Assembly: GCF_015056685.1 (NCBI RefSeq)
Contig: NZ_SVFW01000002.1
Coordinates: 62,001-126,000, forward strand
DNA from: Butyrivibrio sp.
GTDB lineage: Bacteria; Bacillota; Clostridia; Lachnospirales; Lachnospiraceae
Direction: 5' to 3'
Length of the DNA: 64,000 bases
The translations under genes and the position numbers were made by a program. Position 1 is the first letter of the stretch. Each line of letters starts with the position of its first letter. Below are positions 15,686-24,727 of this stretch, in pieces. The notes under the pieces are model-generated. The model did not search any database, was not told where the DNA came from, and was given only the letters and a program-made list of their open reading frames with translations.

Positions 15686-15756
15686 AGTGCTCCTCTATAA
15701 TTCACTATTATAGCACTCATGTGAAAACTTTTGTTCCGGTCACCATTATTAATAGA

Positions 15757-15785
15757 TTGTACACAAGACAAAATAATGATAGAAT
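15757..15785 (+). promoter_or_regulatory. Promoter of the GAF/fRMsr gene
   Basis: TTGTAC (15757-15762), a 17-bp spacer and TAGAAT (15780-15785). Its position excludes any start codon upstream of about 15790 for the next gene. Confidence 0.6.
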
Positions 15786-15849
15786 CGTGCTAATGAGCGG
15801 TGGGCACATACCTGCCCAGTATCGGATAATAGTAATAAGGAGCAGAGTT

Positions 15850-16320
15850 ATGACAGATTACAAACTTTTAGCGCAGCAGATCAAAGTGCTGGCAGAGGAT
15901 GAACCCAATTTTTTACCTGTTTTATCCAATGCGTCAGCATTATTATATGAAAACATGGAGGACCTTAACTGGGCGGGATTTTACCTTATGGATAAAGGAT
16001 CTCTTTTGCTGGGACCATTCCAGGGAAAGGTAGCCTGCATCAGAATAGAGCTTGGAAAAGGCGTTTGCGGAACAGCAGCAGGAAATGATGAGACACAGCT
16101 TGTAAAAAATGTTCATGAGTTTGCGGGACATATTGCCTGTGATAGTGCATCAAATTCTGAAATCGTAGTACCGATCCACAAAGATGGAAAGGTAGTAGCC
16201 GTTCTTGATATAGACAGTCCAAGCCTTAGCAGATTTACAGAGGAAGATAAAACAGGTCTTGAGGGCTTTGTAAAAGCGCTTGAAGAAGTAGTGGATTTTA
16301 GTGGAATATCTTTTGAATAA
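15850..16320 (+). CDS. GAF-domain free methionine-(R)-sulfoxide reductase
   Basis: A 156-aa single GAF domain. The three catalytic/resolving cysteines Cys63, Cys73 and Cys97 have the same 10- and 24-residue spacing as Escherichia coli fRMsr. The surrounding sequence GKGVCGTAAG and HIACDSASNSEIVVPI is diagnostic. It reduces free methionine-R-sulfoxide using thioredoxin. The open frame extends upstream to 15721, but ATG 15850 follows AAGGAG by 8 nt and lies after the promoter, so it is chosen. Confidence 0.88.
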   Translation: MTDYKLLAQQIKVLAEDEPNFLPVLSNASALLYENMEDLNWAGFYLMDKGSLLLGPFQGKVACIRIELGKGVCGTAAGNDETQLVKNVHEFAGHIACDSASNSEIVVPIHKDGKVVAVLDIDSPSLSRFTEEDKTGLEGFVKALEEVVDFSGISFE

Positions 16321-16390
16321 CAGTTTATAAACGTTTAATTGTCTGTTTATAATCATAAAATGCAGGAACAATAAGGGGTAAAATAACGAT

Positions 16391-17476
16391 ATGAAGGATA
16401 GGATTTCTTTTTCCAGTGATTACACAAAGGGCGCTCACCCACTGATCTTGCAGCGTTTGCAGGAGACAAATTTTGAACAGATCACCGGCTACGGAACAGA
16501 TGATTATTGCAAGAGTGCAGCAGATAAAATCAAGAAGAGCTGCAATGCAAAAGATGCAGATGTGTTCTTTTTAGTCGGAGGTACTCAGACAAACCAAACG
16601 GTCATCGATATGCTTCTTGAGCCATATGAAGGCGTTGTTGCGGCGCAGACAGGCCATGTTGCCGCCCATGAAGCCGGTGCCATCGAATTCTCGGGCCATA
16701 AAGTCCTGACTCTTCCAAGTTTTAATGAAGAACCGCAGTTTACGGACAAGGAAAAGCCCTGTTATTCAGACCAGGTCGGAAAGATAAAAGGCGCTGATCT
16801 AAAGAAACTCATTGATGATTTTTACGCCGATGACAACCATGAGCACATGGTTTTCCCAGGGGCAGTTTACATTTCCCATCCCACAGAATATGGCACATTG
16901 TACTCCAAGGCTGAGCTTGAGGAGATATCAGGAATCTGCAAAGAGTACAAGATTCCTCTGTTTCTTGACGGAGCAAGACTAGGCTATGGTCTTATGAGCA
17001 AAAGAACTGATGTCACAATAGAAGACATTGCAAGACTTGTAGATGTGTTCTATGTGGGCGGAACCAAGGTTGGAGCATTGTTTGGAGAAGCAGTTGTATT
17101 TACAAAGGGTGTCCCTGTTAAGCATCCTGTCCCTGTGATAAAGCAGCACGGCGCACTTCTTGCAAAGGGTTGGCTCCTTGGCCTTCAGTTCGACACTCTT
17201 TTTACAGATGATCTCTACATGAAGATCAGCAAGAATGCAATAGAAATGGCTGAGATCCTAAGAAATAAGCTTGTTGAGAGAGGTTATCAGATATATATCG
17301 ACTCCCCAACAAACCAGCAGTTTGTTGTTATGGAAGATAATAAGTTAAAAGAGCTTTCAGAGCATGTAAGCTACGGATTCTGGGAGAAGCTTGATGATAC
17401 CCATACTGTTGTGAGATTTGCCACAGACTGGGCAACAACAGTAGAAGATATTGATACGCTATTTAAATATTTATAA
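16391..17476 (+). CDS. Low-specificity threonine aldolase / beta-eliminating lyase
   Basis: A 361-aa fold-type I PLP enzyme of the threonine aldolase family, cleaving L-threonine or L-allo-threonine to glycine and acetaldehyde. The PLP lysine is Lys226 in YVGGTKVGALFGEA. FLDGARLGYG supplies the Asp that holds the pyridine, and the N terminus SFSSDYTKGAHP is typical. It is separated from the fRMsr gene by 70 bp that include a possible promoter and AAGGGG. Confidence 0.85.
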   Translation: MKDRISFSSDYTKGAHPLILQRLQETNFEQITGYGTDDYCKSAADKIKKSCNAKDADVFFLVGGTQTNQTVIDMLLEPYEGVVAAQTGHVAAHEAGAIEFSGHKVLTLPSFNEEPQFTDKEKPCYSDQVGKIKGADLKKLIDDFYADDNHEHMVFPGAVYISHPTEYGTLYSKAELEEISGICKEYKIPLFLDGARLGYGLMSKRTDVTIEDIARLVDVFYVGGTKVGALFGEAVVFTKGVPVKHPVPVIKQHGALLAKGWLLGLQFDTLFTDDLYMKISKNAIEMAEILRNKLVERGYQIYIDSPTNQQFVVMEDNKLKELSEHVSYGFWEKLDDTHTVVRFATDWATTVEDIDTLFKYL

Positions 17477-17484
17477 TACTCAAC

Positions 17485-17531
17485 AAAAAGAAAAAGCTTA
17501 CCTTGTTTTAGAGGGTAAGCTTTTTCTTTTT
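17485..17531. terminator. Bidirectional terminator between convergent genes
   Basis: AAAAAGCTTACC (17491-17502) pairs with GGTAAGCTTTTT (17514-17525), flanked by A and T runs, between the aldolase and GH28 genes. Confidence 0.85.
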
Positions 17532-17532
17532 A

Positions 17533-19098
17533 TTAGTTAATTCGTGGAACGCTTTTTATATTTTCAAAAGAGACATTCTCACAATATTCCATATGGATGC
17601 TATCAGACCCTTCTGCAGGATTTTCCATGGTTATGTTCTTAAAAGAAATATTTTTTATCTCGTAACCGGGCTCATCAAATCCACATAGGAGTATTGAAGG
17701 GCAGTCGTGCCATTCGTTTTTGCCGGCATTGTTGTCGAGGTAGCGCCCTAGGATATGGAGTCTTTCAAAATGGCAAAAACCTAGTACCGGAGGCACTTTT
17801 GAACCTTCACCGTCGTCGTTGTAGCCAACAGAATGCATCTGGATGTGGGAAGCAGTTATATCTCTTACAATGACATTTTTAACATACCCGCCTCGTTTCT
17901 TGGTGGCTTTGATTTCAATTCCGGACCAGGTGGGTCCCATATCGCAGTCCCAAAGCCTTACATCTTCAACTCCTCCAGACATTTCACTTCCTATGCAAAG
18001 TCCGTGGCCAAAGTGACAGATACTGTCAAAAACTCGAATGTGCTTGGTGGGCCTGTTTATAACGTTTCCTTCAGGATTTTTACCGGATTTGATAGCTACT
18101 GAATCATCCTCGGTGTAGAACTCGCAGGCGTATAGCGTGGAGTTTGTTGATGAATCGGGATCCCAGCCATCTCCGTTCCAGACCCCTTCAGATTTCAAAA
18201 TGCAGTGGTCAGTTACGACTCTGTCGGAATAGATGAAGTGGAGATTCCAGGAAGGTCCGTATCCAAGGGTGAGACCATGGATCCAAATGTTCTGACAGTT
18301 GCTCATGTTGATGAGCCTTCCGCGGAATCTACTGGCAATGGTCTCAGGCTTTTCATATTCTTTTATCTTATCTCCGAGAGAGGCGATGTAGTCCTTAAGG
18401 CGCTCGCCCTCAATTCTGGCAATGGCTTTCGCAAGAGTAGCTCCACCGCCCATGATGCTTCCTTTTCCGTGGATCAGTACATTCTCGCAATTGTATCCGG
18501 CGTCATGGTCGAGCTCGCCCATATTCAGAAGGCTTCTGTAGCACTCCATTTCATAGCCTTCGAAGCGACTCTTTATCTTGGGAAGATAGTCGAAAGGCTC
18601 TTCAGAGCCCTGCAAAAGAGCTCCCTCATCAAGGTATATTTCTGTGTTTGAATGGACGTTTAGAGCGCCTGTCAAAAATGTTCCGGCGGGAATATAGAGA
18701 GATGTCTTGTCATCACAGGCATCAAGAGCAGCCTGGATAGCATCGGTGTTTAATGTTTTTCCATCGCCAACTGCATAATATGGAGCTTTTGTGATGTCAA
18801 TCCTCTCACGTGTTTTTTTCGTGTGGATCTTAAGATCCCCCAGAAGAACCGGATCTTTTTTGCCTGGTCCATCCTTCTCAGGAGAATAGACGATATAAAC
18901 CGATATTCCATAGGAAGTATCAGGAGTAAGACCTGTGAGAGAAGCGTGGGTCTTATTAGTCTTTATGGTGTCAAGAGTCTCGGCATTTACCACCAGGTAC
19001 TCACAAGCAGGATCTGCATCTAGCGGAAGATCCCAAAAGATTTCTGCGAAGGTATCGGCAACTCTGTAATCTAAAAGAAAATCAAAACAAATACTCAT
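17533..19098 (-). CDS. Glycoside hydrolase family 28 (polygalacturonase-like), cytoplasmic
   Basis: A 521-aa protein. Residues about 1-95 look like a fibronectin-III domain; the right-handed beta-helix starts near 105 (YYAVGDGKTLNTDAIQAALD). Catalytic motifs are visible: Asp315 in NGDGWDPDSS, Asp331-Asp332 in TEDDSVAIKSG, Gly-His-Gly at 364-366, and EIK at 395-397 in place of RIK. There is no signal peptide, so it probably trims imported oligogalacturonides or rhamnogalacturonan oligomers as an exo-enzyme. It is divergent from the aquaporin gene. Confidence 0.88.
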   Translation of the reverse strand: MSICFDFLLDYRVADTFAEIFWDLPLDADPACEYLVVNAETLDTIKTNKTHASLTGLTPDTSYGISVYIVYSPEKDGPGKKDPVLLGDLKIHTKKTRERIDITKAPYYAVGDGKTLNTDAIQAALDACDDKTSLYIPAGTFLTGALNVHSNTEIYLDEGALLQGSEEPFDYLPKIKSRFEGYEMECYRSLLNMGELDHDAGYNCENVLIHGKGSIMGGGATLAKAIARIEGERLKDYIASLGDKIKEYEKPETIASRFRGRLINMSNCQNIWIHGLTLGYGPSWNLHFIYSDRVVTDHCILKSEGVWNGDGWDPDSSTNSTLYACEFYTEDDSVAIKSGKNPEGNVINRPTKHIRVFDSICHFGHGLCIGSEMSGGVEDVRLWDCDMGPTWSGIEIKATKKRGGYVKNVIVRDITASHIQMHSVGYNDDGEGSKVPPVLGFCHFERLHILGRYLDNNAGKNEWHDCPSILLCGFDEPGYEIKNISFKNITMENPAEGSDSIHMEYCENVSFENIKSVPRIN

Positions 19099-19238
19099 AG
19101 GAAATCCTCTTTTCTAATGTATAAATCCATCATACGTGCAGAGAAAAAATGAATCTATCTGAAAATGACCTTAAATCACGCAGTTTCAACCATACGAAAA
19201 AACATTAAAATAATATGCAAAATCCTAAACAAAAGGGT

Positions 19239-19286
19239 TATAATACAGTTGTAGCTTGAAATTTGCCGATGGGGCGGCAATTTTTT
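19239..19286 (+). promoter_or_regulatory. Promoter -10 and leader hairpin before the aquaporin gene
   Basis: TATAAT (19239-19244) is followed by a short leader with TTGCCG...CGGCAA and a T6 run just before AGGAGG. The hairpin could act as an attenuator. No clear -35 is seen. Confidence 0.45.
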
Positions 19287-19305
19287 ACATCAGGAGGGAA
19301 AAGGT

Positions 19306-19992
19306 ATGAAGAAATATGTAGCAGAGTGTATTGGAACAGCGGTATTAGTGGTATTGGGCTGTGGAACAGCGATGCTTGTTGGGTGCGATGCGGCAAATGG
19401 CAGTGGATATCTTCTGACTGCGCTTGCTTTTGGTCTGACCATCGTTGGCATGGCTTATTGTGTTGGCAATATATCGGGATGCCATATCAATCCGGCGGTT
19501 TCACTTGGTGTATTCATGAGAGGCGGGTTATCGCTTAATGATTTCATCGGTTATGTGATCTCTCAGGTTTTGGGATCAATAATCGGTTCAGGGATCCTGG
19601 CAATTATCTTTGGAGTTGGCGGCGTGACTGATAAGACAGGAGGATTTGGCGCAAACGGACTGGCCGGTGTAAATGGCAATCCTCTGGCAGGCCTTTGCGT
19701 TGAGATAGTTCTTACATTTGTATTTGTATTTACTATTCTCGGTGTTACATCAGATAAAGCAGGTCACGGCTCTTTTGGCGGACTTATAATAGGCTTTACT
19801 CTTGTTCTTGTTCATATTCTTGGAATCGGACTTACCGGAACATCTGTAAATCCGGCAAGAAGTTTCGGCCCTGCACTGTTTGCAGCATTCACAGGAAATT
19901 CAGCTCCTCTTGCAAGCCTTTGGGTTTTCATTGTTGGACCACTTGCAGGGGCAGCAATTGCAGCTCTTTTGTATAATTATCTTGAAGAGTAA
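19306..19992 (+). CDS. Aquaporin (MIP family), AqpZ-like
   Basis: A 228-aa six-helix channel with both NPA boxes: CHINPAVSLG and TSVNPARSFG. The His in LVLVHILGIGL and the Thr and Arg around the second NPA match the narrow water-selective filter of AqpZ rather than the glycerol facilitator. It carries water across the cytoplasmic membrane. No glycerol kinase is adjacent, which agrees. AGGAGG precedes the ATG. Confidence 0.9.
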   Translation: MKKYVAECIGTAVLVVLGCGTAMLVGCDAANGSGYLLTALAFGLTIVGMAYCVGNISGCHINPAVSLGVFMRGGLSLNDFIGYVISQVLGSIIGSGILAIIFGVGGVTDKTGGFGANGLAGVNGNPLAGLCVEIVLTFVFVFTILGVTSDKAGHGSFGGLIIGFTLVLVHILGIGLTGTSVNPARSFGPALFAAFTGNSAPLASLWVFIVGPLAGAAIAALLYNYLEE

Positions 19993-20000
19993 TTTTTATC

Positions 20001-20029
20001 TTGCATGGTAAAAAAATAAGTAGTATTAT
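20001..20029 (+). promoter_or_regulatory. Promoter of the T-box-ileS transcript
   Basis: TTGCAT (20001-20006), 17 bp, TATTAT (20024-20029). Confidence 0.65.
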
Positions 20030-20035
20030 ATGAAC

Positions 20036-20305
20036 GTTATTAAGAATAAAAAAGCTGTGACGAAGACAGTAGGCAGTGTATGAAAGCTTTCAGAGAGCCG
20101 GCGGTTGGTGTGAGCTGGTGCGAGTAGACGCTATCGAAAATCACTTCTGAGCTGCAGGATTGAACCTATAGTAGATCCTGACGAGTATCCCTTCGTTAAC
20201 GGGAAGCGTATTCAACCATTTTAAATGGCGCGTATGTGTAAACAGGTGGTATAACGAGAGTGTAATTACAGCCTCGTCCTTTTTACAAGGACGGGGCTTT
20301 TGTTG
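20036..20305 (+). promoter_or_regulatory. T-box riboswitch leader for ileS
   Basis: The leader has a long stem I region, ending CACTTCTGAGCTG. A likely ATC (Ile) specifier lies at 20133-20135. The conserved T-box bulge is AGGTGGTATAACGAG near 20244. A terminator follows: CCTCGTCCTT pairs with AAGGACGGGG before a T-rich run (20271-20305). Uncharged tRNA-Ile would pair with the specifier and the bulge and allow read-through. The specifier assignment is by position. Confidence 0.9.
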
Positions 20306-20324
20306 TTAAGAAAGGAGCTCAAAA

Positions 20325-23300
20325 ATGTATTCAAAAGTCGAAACTGACATGAATTTCGTCGGCAGAGAGAAAAAGATTGAAGAATTCTGGAAAAAAGAAA
20401 ACATCTTCCAGAAGAGTGTTGACACCAGAAGTAAGGGTGAAATGTATATGTTCTATGATGGCCCGCCAACAGCCAATGGTAAGCCACATATCGGACACGT
20501 TCTTACCCGTGCTATCAAGGATATGATCCCGAGATACCGTACAATGAAGGGATATACAGTTCCACGTAAGGCTGGTTGGGATACACACGGTCTTCCTGTT
20601 GAGCTCGAAGTTGAGAAGATGCTTGGTCTTGATGGCAAAGAGCAGATCGAAGAGTACGGAATAGAGCCTTTCATCAAAAAATGTAAGGAATCTGTTTGGA
20701 AATATAAAGGAATGTGGGAAGATTTCTCAGGCACAGTCGGATTCTGGGCTGATATGGAACACCCATATATCACATACGATGACAATTTCATTGAGTCTGA
20801 ATGGTGGGCTCTTAATGAGATCTGGAAGAAAGGTCTTTTGTACAAGGGCTTTAAGGTAGTTCCTTACTGTCCTCGTTGTGGCACACCTCTTTCATCACAC
20901 GAGGTTGCACAGGGTTATAAGACATTAAAAGAGCGTTCAGCTATCGTGCGTTTCAAGGTTAAGGGCGAGGATGCTTACTTCCTTGCATGGACAACAACAC
21001 CTTGGACACTTCCTTCAAACATCGGACTTTGCGTAAATCCTAATGAGAAATACGTCAAGGTTAAGGCAGCAGATGGCAATGTATACTATCTTGCACAGGC
21101 ACTTGCAGATAACGTACTTGGAAGCCTTGCAAAAGAAGAAGGCGAAAAGGCCTATGAAGTTCTTGAGACATACGTTGGTACAGATCTTGAGTACAAAGAG
21201 TACGAGCCACTTTATCAGTGCGCAGCTGATGAGACAGAGAAACAGCACAAGAAGGCCTTCTTTATCTACTGCGATACATATGTAACTATGACAGATGGTA
21301 CAGGTATTGTACATATCGCTCCTGCATTCGGTGAAGACGACGCAAGAGTTGGTCGTAAGTATGATGCTCCTCTTGTTCAGATGGTTGATTCAGAGGGACG
21401 CCTTAAACCTGAAACTCCTTTTGCAGGTATGAGATGTAAGCCTACACAGAAGGAAATGGACGAGGGTGCTATCAGTGCAGATCCAGAGGTATTAAAAGAC
21501 CTTGATAAGAGAGGACTTCTCTTTGGCGCACCAAAGATGGAGCATGATTATCCTCACTGCTGGAGATGTGGAACACCACTTCTTTACTATGCTCGTTCAT
21601 CATGGTTCATCAAAGTTACAGAAGTTAAGGATGACCTTATCCGCAACAATAAAGAGATCAACTGGGTTCCTGAGTCAATCGGTAAGGGACGTTTTGGTGA
21701 CTGGCTTGAGAACATCCAGGATTGGGGTATCTCACGTGACAGATATTGGGGAACACCTCTTAATATCTGGGAGTGCGATGACTGTGGACATCAGCTTTCT
21801 GTTGGTTCAAGGAAAGAACTCGCTGAGCTTTCAGGAGATCCTTCAGCGCAGACTGTTGAGCTTCACAGACCATATATTGATAAATTTGAGATCACATGTC
21901 CTAAGTGCGGCAAGAAGATGCACAGGGTAAAAGAAGTTATCGACTGCTGGTTCGATTCAGGAGCAATGCCATTTGCTCAGCTTCACTACCCATTTGAGAA
22001 TAAAGAACTCTTCGAGAAGCAGTTCCCTGCTGAGTTTATTTCAGAGGCTGTAGACCAGACAAGAGGATGGTTCTATTCACTTCACGCTGAGGCAACACTT
22101 CTTTTCAACAAACCTGCATTTAAGAATGTTATAGTTCTTGGCCTTGTGCAGGATGAGAATGGACAGAAGATGAGTAAGTCAAAGGGCAATGCGGTTGATC
22201 CTTTCGATGCACTTGAAAAATACGGCGCAGATGCTATCAGATGGTACTTCTACACTAACAGTGCTCCATGGCTTCCTAGTAGATTCTCAGGAGATGCCGT
22301 TATGGAAGGACAGCGTAAGTTCCTGGGAACACTTTGGAACACATATGCGTTCTTTACACTTTATGCAAACATCGATGGATTCGATGCTGCAAACTATAAG
22401 CTTGAGACAGATAAGCTCACAGTTATGGATAAGTGGCTTCTTTCAAAGCTTAACAGCTGCGTAAAGGCTGTAGATGAGAATCTTGCAAACTATCGTATTC
22501 CTGAAGCAGGCAAGGCACTTGATAGCTTTGTAGACGAGATGTCTAACTGGTATGTACGCCGCTCACGTGAAAGATTCTGGGCTAAGGGAATGGAGCAGGA
22601 TAAGATTTCTGCTTACATGACTCTTTACACAGCACTTGTAACAGTATGTAAGGCAGCAGCTCCTATGGTTCCATTCATGACTGAGGAGATTTATCAGAAC
22701 CTCGTAAGAAACAGCTTCAAGGATGCTCCTGAAAGTATTCACCTCTGCGATTTCCCTGAGGTTGATGAGAGCATGATCGATACAAAGCTTGAGAAAGATA
22801 TGGAAGAAGTTCTTGATATCGTTGTTCTTGGACGTGCAGCAAGAAATGCAGCAAACATCAAGAATCGTCAGCCTATCGGTCAGATGTATGTAAAAGCAGA
22901 AGAGACTGTTGGCGAGTTCTATACTGAGATCATCAGAGAAGAGCTCAATGTTAAGAATGTAAGCTTTACAGACGATGTTCGTGACTTCACAAGTTATACA
23001 TTCAAGCCACAGCTTAAGACATTAGGACCTAAGTATGGTAAGAACATCGGAGCTATCAAGAGTTATCTTGAAGGTCTTGATGGAAATGCCACAATGGATG
23101 AGCTTAACAGAGGCGGAAGCATCAAGTTCACAGTAAATGACGTTGATGTAGAGCTTGTTAAGGAAGATCTTCTCATTGAGATGGCTCAGAAGGAAGGCTT
23201 TATTTCTCAGGAGAACTGGGGTATCACAGTTGTTCTTGATACAAACCTTTCAGAAGAACTTTTGAATGAAGGTTTCGTACTTGAAGTAATCAGTAAGGTT

Positions 23301-23516
23301 CAGACAATGCGTAAGGATTCCGGATTCGAAGTTATGGATCACATCAAGGTTTCCTTAAATGGCAATGACAAGCTTGCTGAGATCATCAAGGCTAATGAAA
23401 GCAGCATCTCAACAAAGGTTCTTGCTAATGAGATTATCTATGGCTCTGATGTAGCAAATGCAAAAGAGTGGGATATCAACGGCGAGAAAGTTACAATCGG
23501 CGTAGAAAAAGTTTGA
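20325..23516 (+). CDS. ileS: Isoleucyl-tRNA synthetase
   Basis: A 1063-aa class I synthetase that charges tRNA-Ile. The HIGH motif is at 55-58 (NGKPHIGHVL) and KMSKS at 615-619. The editing CP1 domain and an anticodon-binding domain (SNWYVRRSRERFW) are present. The length and the N-terminal style (MKGYTVPRKAGWDTHGLPVE) fit the longer type-2 IleRS group, which in other bacteria often tolerates mupirocin; tolerance here is inference. It is controlled by the T-box leader just upstream. Confidence 0.95.
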   Translation: MYSKVETDMNFVGREKKIEEFWKKENIFQKSVDTRSKGEMYMFYDGPPTANGKPHIGHVLTRAIKDMIPRYRTMKGYTVPRKAGWDTHGLPVELEVEKMLGLDGKEQIEEYGIEPFIKKCKESVWKYKGMWEDFSGTVGFWADMEHPYITYDDNFIESEWWALNEIWKKGLLYKGFKVVPYCPRCGTPLSSHEVAQGYKTLKERSAIVRFKVKGEDAYFLAWTTTPWTLPSNIGLCVNPNEKYVKVKAADGNVYYLAQALADNVLGSLAKEEGEKAYEVLETYVGTDLEYKEYEPLYQCAADETEKQHKKAFFIYCDTYVTMTDGTGIVHIAPAFGEDDARVGRKYDAPLVQMVDSEGRLKPETPFAGMRCKPTQKEMDEGAISADPEVLKDLDKRGLLFGAPKMEHDYPHCWRCGTPLLYYARSSWFIKVTEVKDDLIRNNKEINWVPESIGKGRFGDWLENIQDWGISRDRYWGTPLNIWECDDCGHQLSVGSRKELAELSGDPSAQTVELHRPYIDKFEITCPKCGKKMHRVKEVIDCWFDSGAMPFAQLHYPFENKELFEKQFPAEFISEAVDQTRGWFYSLHAEATLLFNKPAFKNVIVLGLVQDENGQKMSKSKGNAVDPFDALEKYGADAIRWYFYTNSAPWLPSRFSGDAVMEGQRKFLGTLWNTYAFFTLYANIDGFDAANYKLETDKLTVMDKWLLSKLNSCVKAVDENLANYRIPEAGKALDSFVDEMSNWYVRRSRERFWAKGMEQDKISAYMTLYTALVTVCKAAAPMVPFMTEEIYQNLVRNSFKDAPESIHLCDFPEVDESMIDTKLEKDMEEVLDIVVLGRAARNAANIKNRQPIGQMYVKAEETVGEFYTEIIREELNVKNVSFTDDVRDFTSYTFKPQLKTLGPKYGKNIGAIKSYLEGLDGNATMDELNRGGSIKFTVNDVDVELVKEDLLIEMAQKEGFISQENWGITVVLDTNLSEELLNEGFVLEVISKVQTMRKDSGFEVMDHIKVSLNGNDKLAEIIKANESSISTKVLANEIIYGSDVANAKEWDINGEKVTIGVEKV

Positions 23517-23524
23517 TATTAAAT

Positions 23525-23575
23525 ACACCCTATAGAGTTAATGCCAAACATTGCTCTATAGGGTGTTTCTTTTTC
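23525..23575 (+). terminator. ileS terminator
   Basis: ACACCCTATAGAG (23525-23537) pairs perfectly with CTCTATAGGGTGT (23554-23566), followed by TTCTTTTT. Confidence 0.9.
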
Positions 23576-23584
23576 AAAAAGAGT

Positions 23585-24043
23585 TTATAAACTGAAAAAT
23601 AAAATGAAAAATCCAACCAGGAAAAGAATGATGCCGGTGATAATAAATATTGTAGAAGTTATCTTTTGGCCGGAAAAATTTGTAGCAGTATACGCCTGAT
23701 TCGGATTCTGAGGATTATATAGAATCTGCAAAATCTCTCCGATCGGAGGGAGATTTTCTTCAAGGTGGCTCTGGCTACCTTCTATAGTATATTCCGTGCC
23801 ATCCACTACATATTGAACAACAGGAATGTAAATTCTGTGGCCTTCGTGGTCAGTGTCATTATAATAATCAATGACTTTACCGGTGCATGCGCCGCTGCAG
23901 TTTTTGATCATATCTTTAGTAGACTTTATTATTCTGTATGAGATATAGGAAAAAAGAGCTCCCCCAGCTATAAGTCCTATACCAACTATCATTCCGGTGC
24001 TGATTTTTATAGCAAAAAAGATGCTTGCGATTGTTAGTAACAT
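23585..24043 (-). CDS. DUF3592-like membrane protein
   Basis: A 152-aa protein with an N-terminal hydrophobic segment (about 15-35), an extracytoplasmic or cytosolic beta-rich part (CTGKVIDYYNDTD...YIPVVQYVVDGTEYTI) and a C-terminal hydrophobic segment (about 128-150). This matches the DUF3592 layout of two membrane spans around a small beta domain. ATG 24043 is chosen because GGAGG stands 10 nt before it; a GTG at 24055 directly abuts GGAGG. The function is unknown. Confidence 0.7.
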   Translation of the reverse strand: MLLTIASIFFAIKISTGMIVGIGLIAGGALFSYISYRIIKSTKDMIKNCSGACTGKVIDYYNDTDHEGHRIYIPVVQYVVDGTEYTIEGSQSHLEENLPPIGEILQILYNPQNPNQAYTATNFSGQKITSTIFIITGIILFLVGFFILFFSL

Positions 24044-24105
24044 AACTTTTTTCACCTCCGAAAAAATAATACCACTTTACCGGATATGGAAAAACAATAA
24101 TTGCT

Positions 24106-24161
24106 ACCACATTTTTTTCGGTAAAATTAAGTTGAATAGCCGCCAAAAATGTGGTTATAAT
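24106..24161 (+). promoter_or_regulatory. Promoter and inverted-repeat operator of the hip-like operon
   Basis: TTGAAT (24132-24137), 18 bp, TATAAT (24156-24161). ACCACATTTTT (24106-24116) and AAAAATGTGGT (24145-24155) are perfect 11-bp inverted arms, the right one filling the spacer next to the -10. This fits autorepression by the HTH protein. Confidence 0.7.
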
Positions 24162-24181
24162 AATTTATGGAGGACTAAGCT

Positions 24182-24724
24182 ATGGCAAAGTATATAACTC
24201 CTACAGGAGTGACCGCAGAAGAAATAAAGCTTGTACGAGAGATTTTGGGAATGACGCAAAAGGAATTTGCGGAGTTTGTAAATGTTTCGAAGCGTACAGT
24301 TGAAAGATGGGAATCCACAGATGAACAAATAACGGGTCCTATTACGGTGCTATCAGATTTAATAATCAAGAATCATGGATTGGCGGAAGAACTTTCGGTT
24401 CCACAGAAAAAATACAAAATGCGTTTGTGGTACATGTATCATGATTTCGTGTGCACAATAATTGATGTTGACGAGATGGAAAAGAAGGTGTTAATACACA
24501 ACTATATTTCCAATCCATTGTATAGAGCATTTGGAGTTAATACTGAGCCCACCTATGACGAATATGTAGAGTTTATAAAATCCAGATGTTTTCCGGAGAG
24601 CAGGGATAAACTCAAACTTGAGCTAAAAAGATTAGACATACCTTTTTATGATCCAATCATGATAATTGAGAAAACGCAAGGCCGTATGGCTGACGATGAC
24701 TTTTGGATAAAATTGGAGTGGTAA
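24182..24724 (+). CDS. HTH antitoxin-like protein of a HipA-like module
   Basis: A 180-aa protein. Residues about 12-60 form an XRE-type helix-turn-helix (LVREILGMTQKEFAEFVNVS with SKRTVERWES). Residues 75-180 form a second domain (MRLWYMYHDFVCTIIDVDE...) that I do not recognise as a HipB part. It is followed after three bases by a HipA-like kinase, so the two are almost certainly cotranscribed and likely form a toxin-antitoxin complex that binds its own promoter. The second domain could correspond to the piece that HipBST systems carry as a separate HipS; this is inference. Confidence 0.75.
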   Translation: MAKYITPTGVTAEEIKLVREILGMTQKEFAEFVNVSKRTVERWESTDEQITGPITVLSDLIIKNHGLAEELSVPQKKYKMRLWYMYHDFVCTIIDVDEMEKKVLIHNYISNPLYRAFGVNTEPTYDEYVEFIKSRCFPESRDKLKLELKRLDIPFYDPIMIIEKTQGRMADDDFWIKLEW

Positions 24725-24727
24725 AGC

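Noticed and set aside
15721..15849. Upstream extension of the fRMsr frame
   Set aside because: The promoter at 15757-15785 and AAGGAG before ATG 15850 place the start later; the extra residues do not resemble the family.
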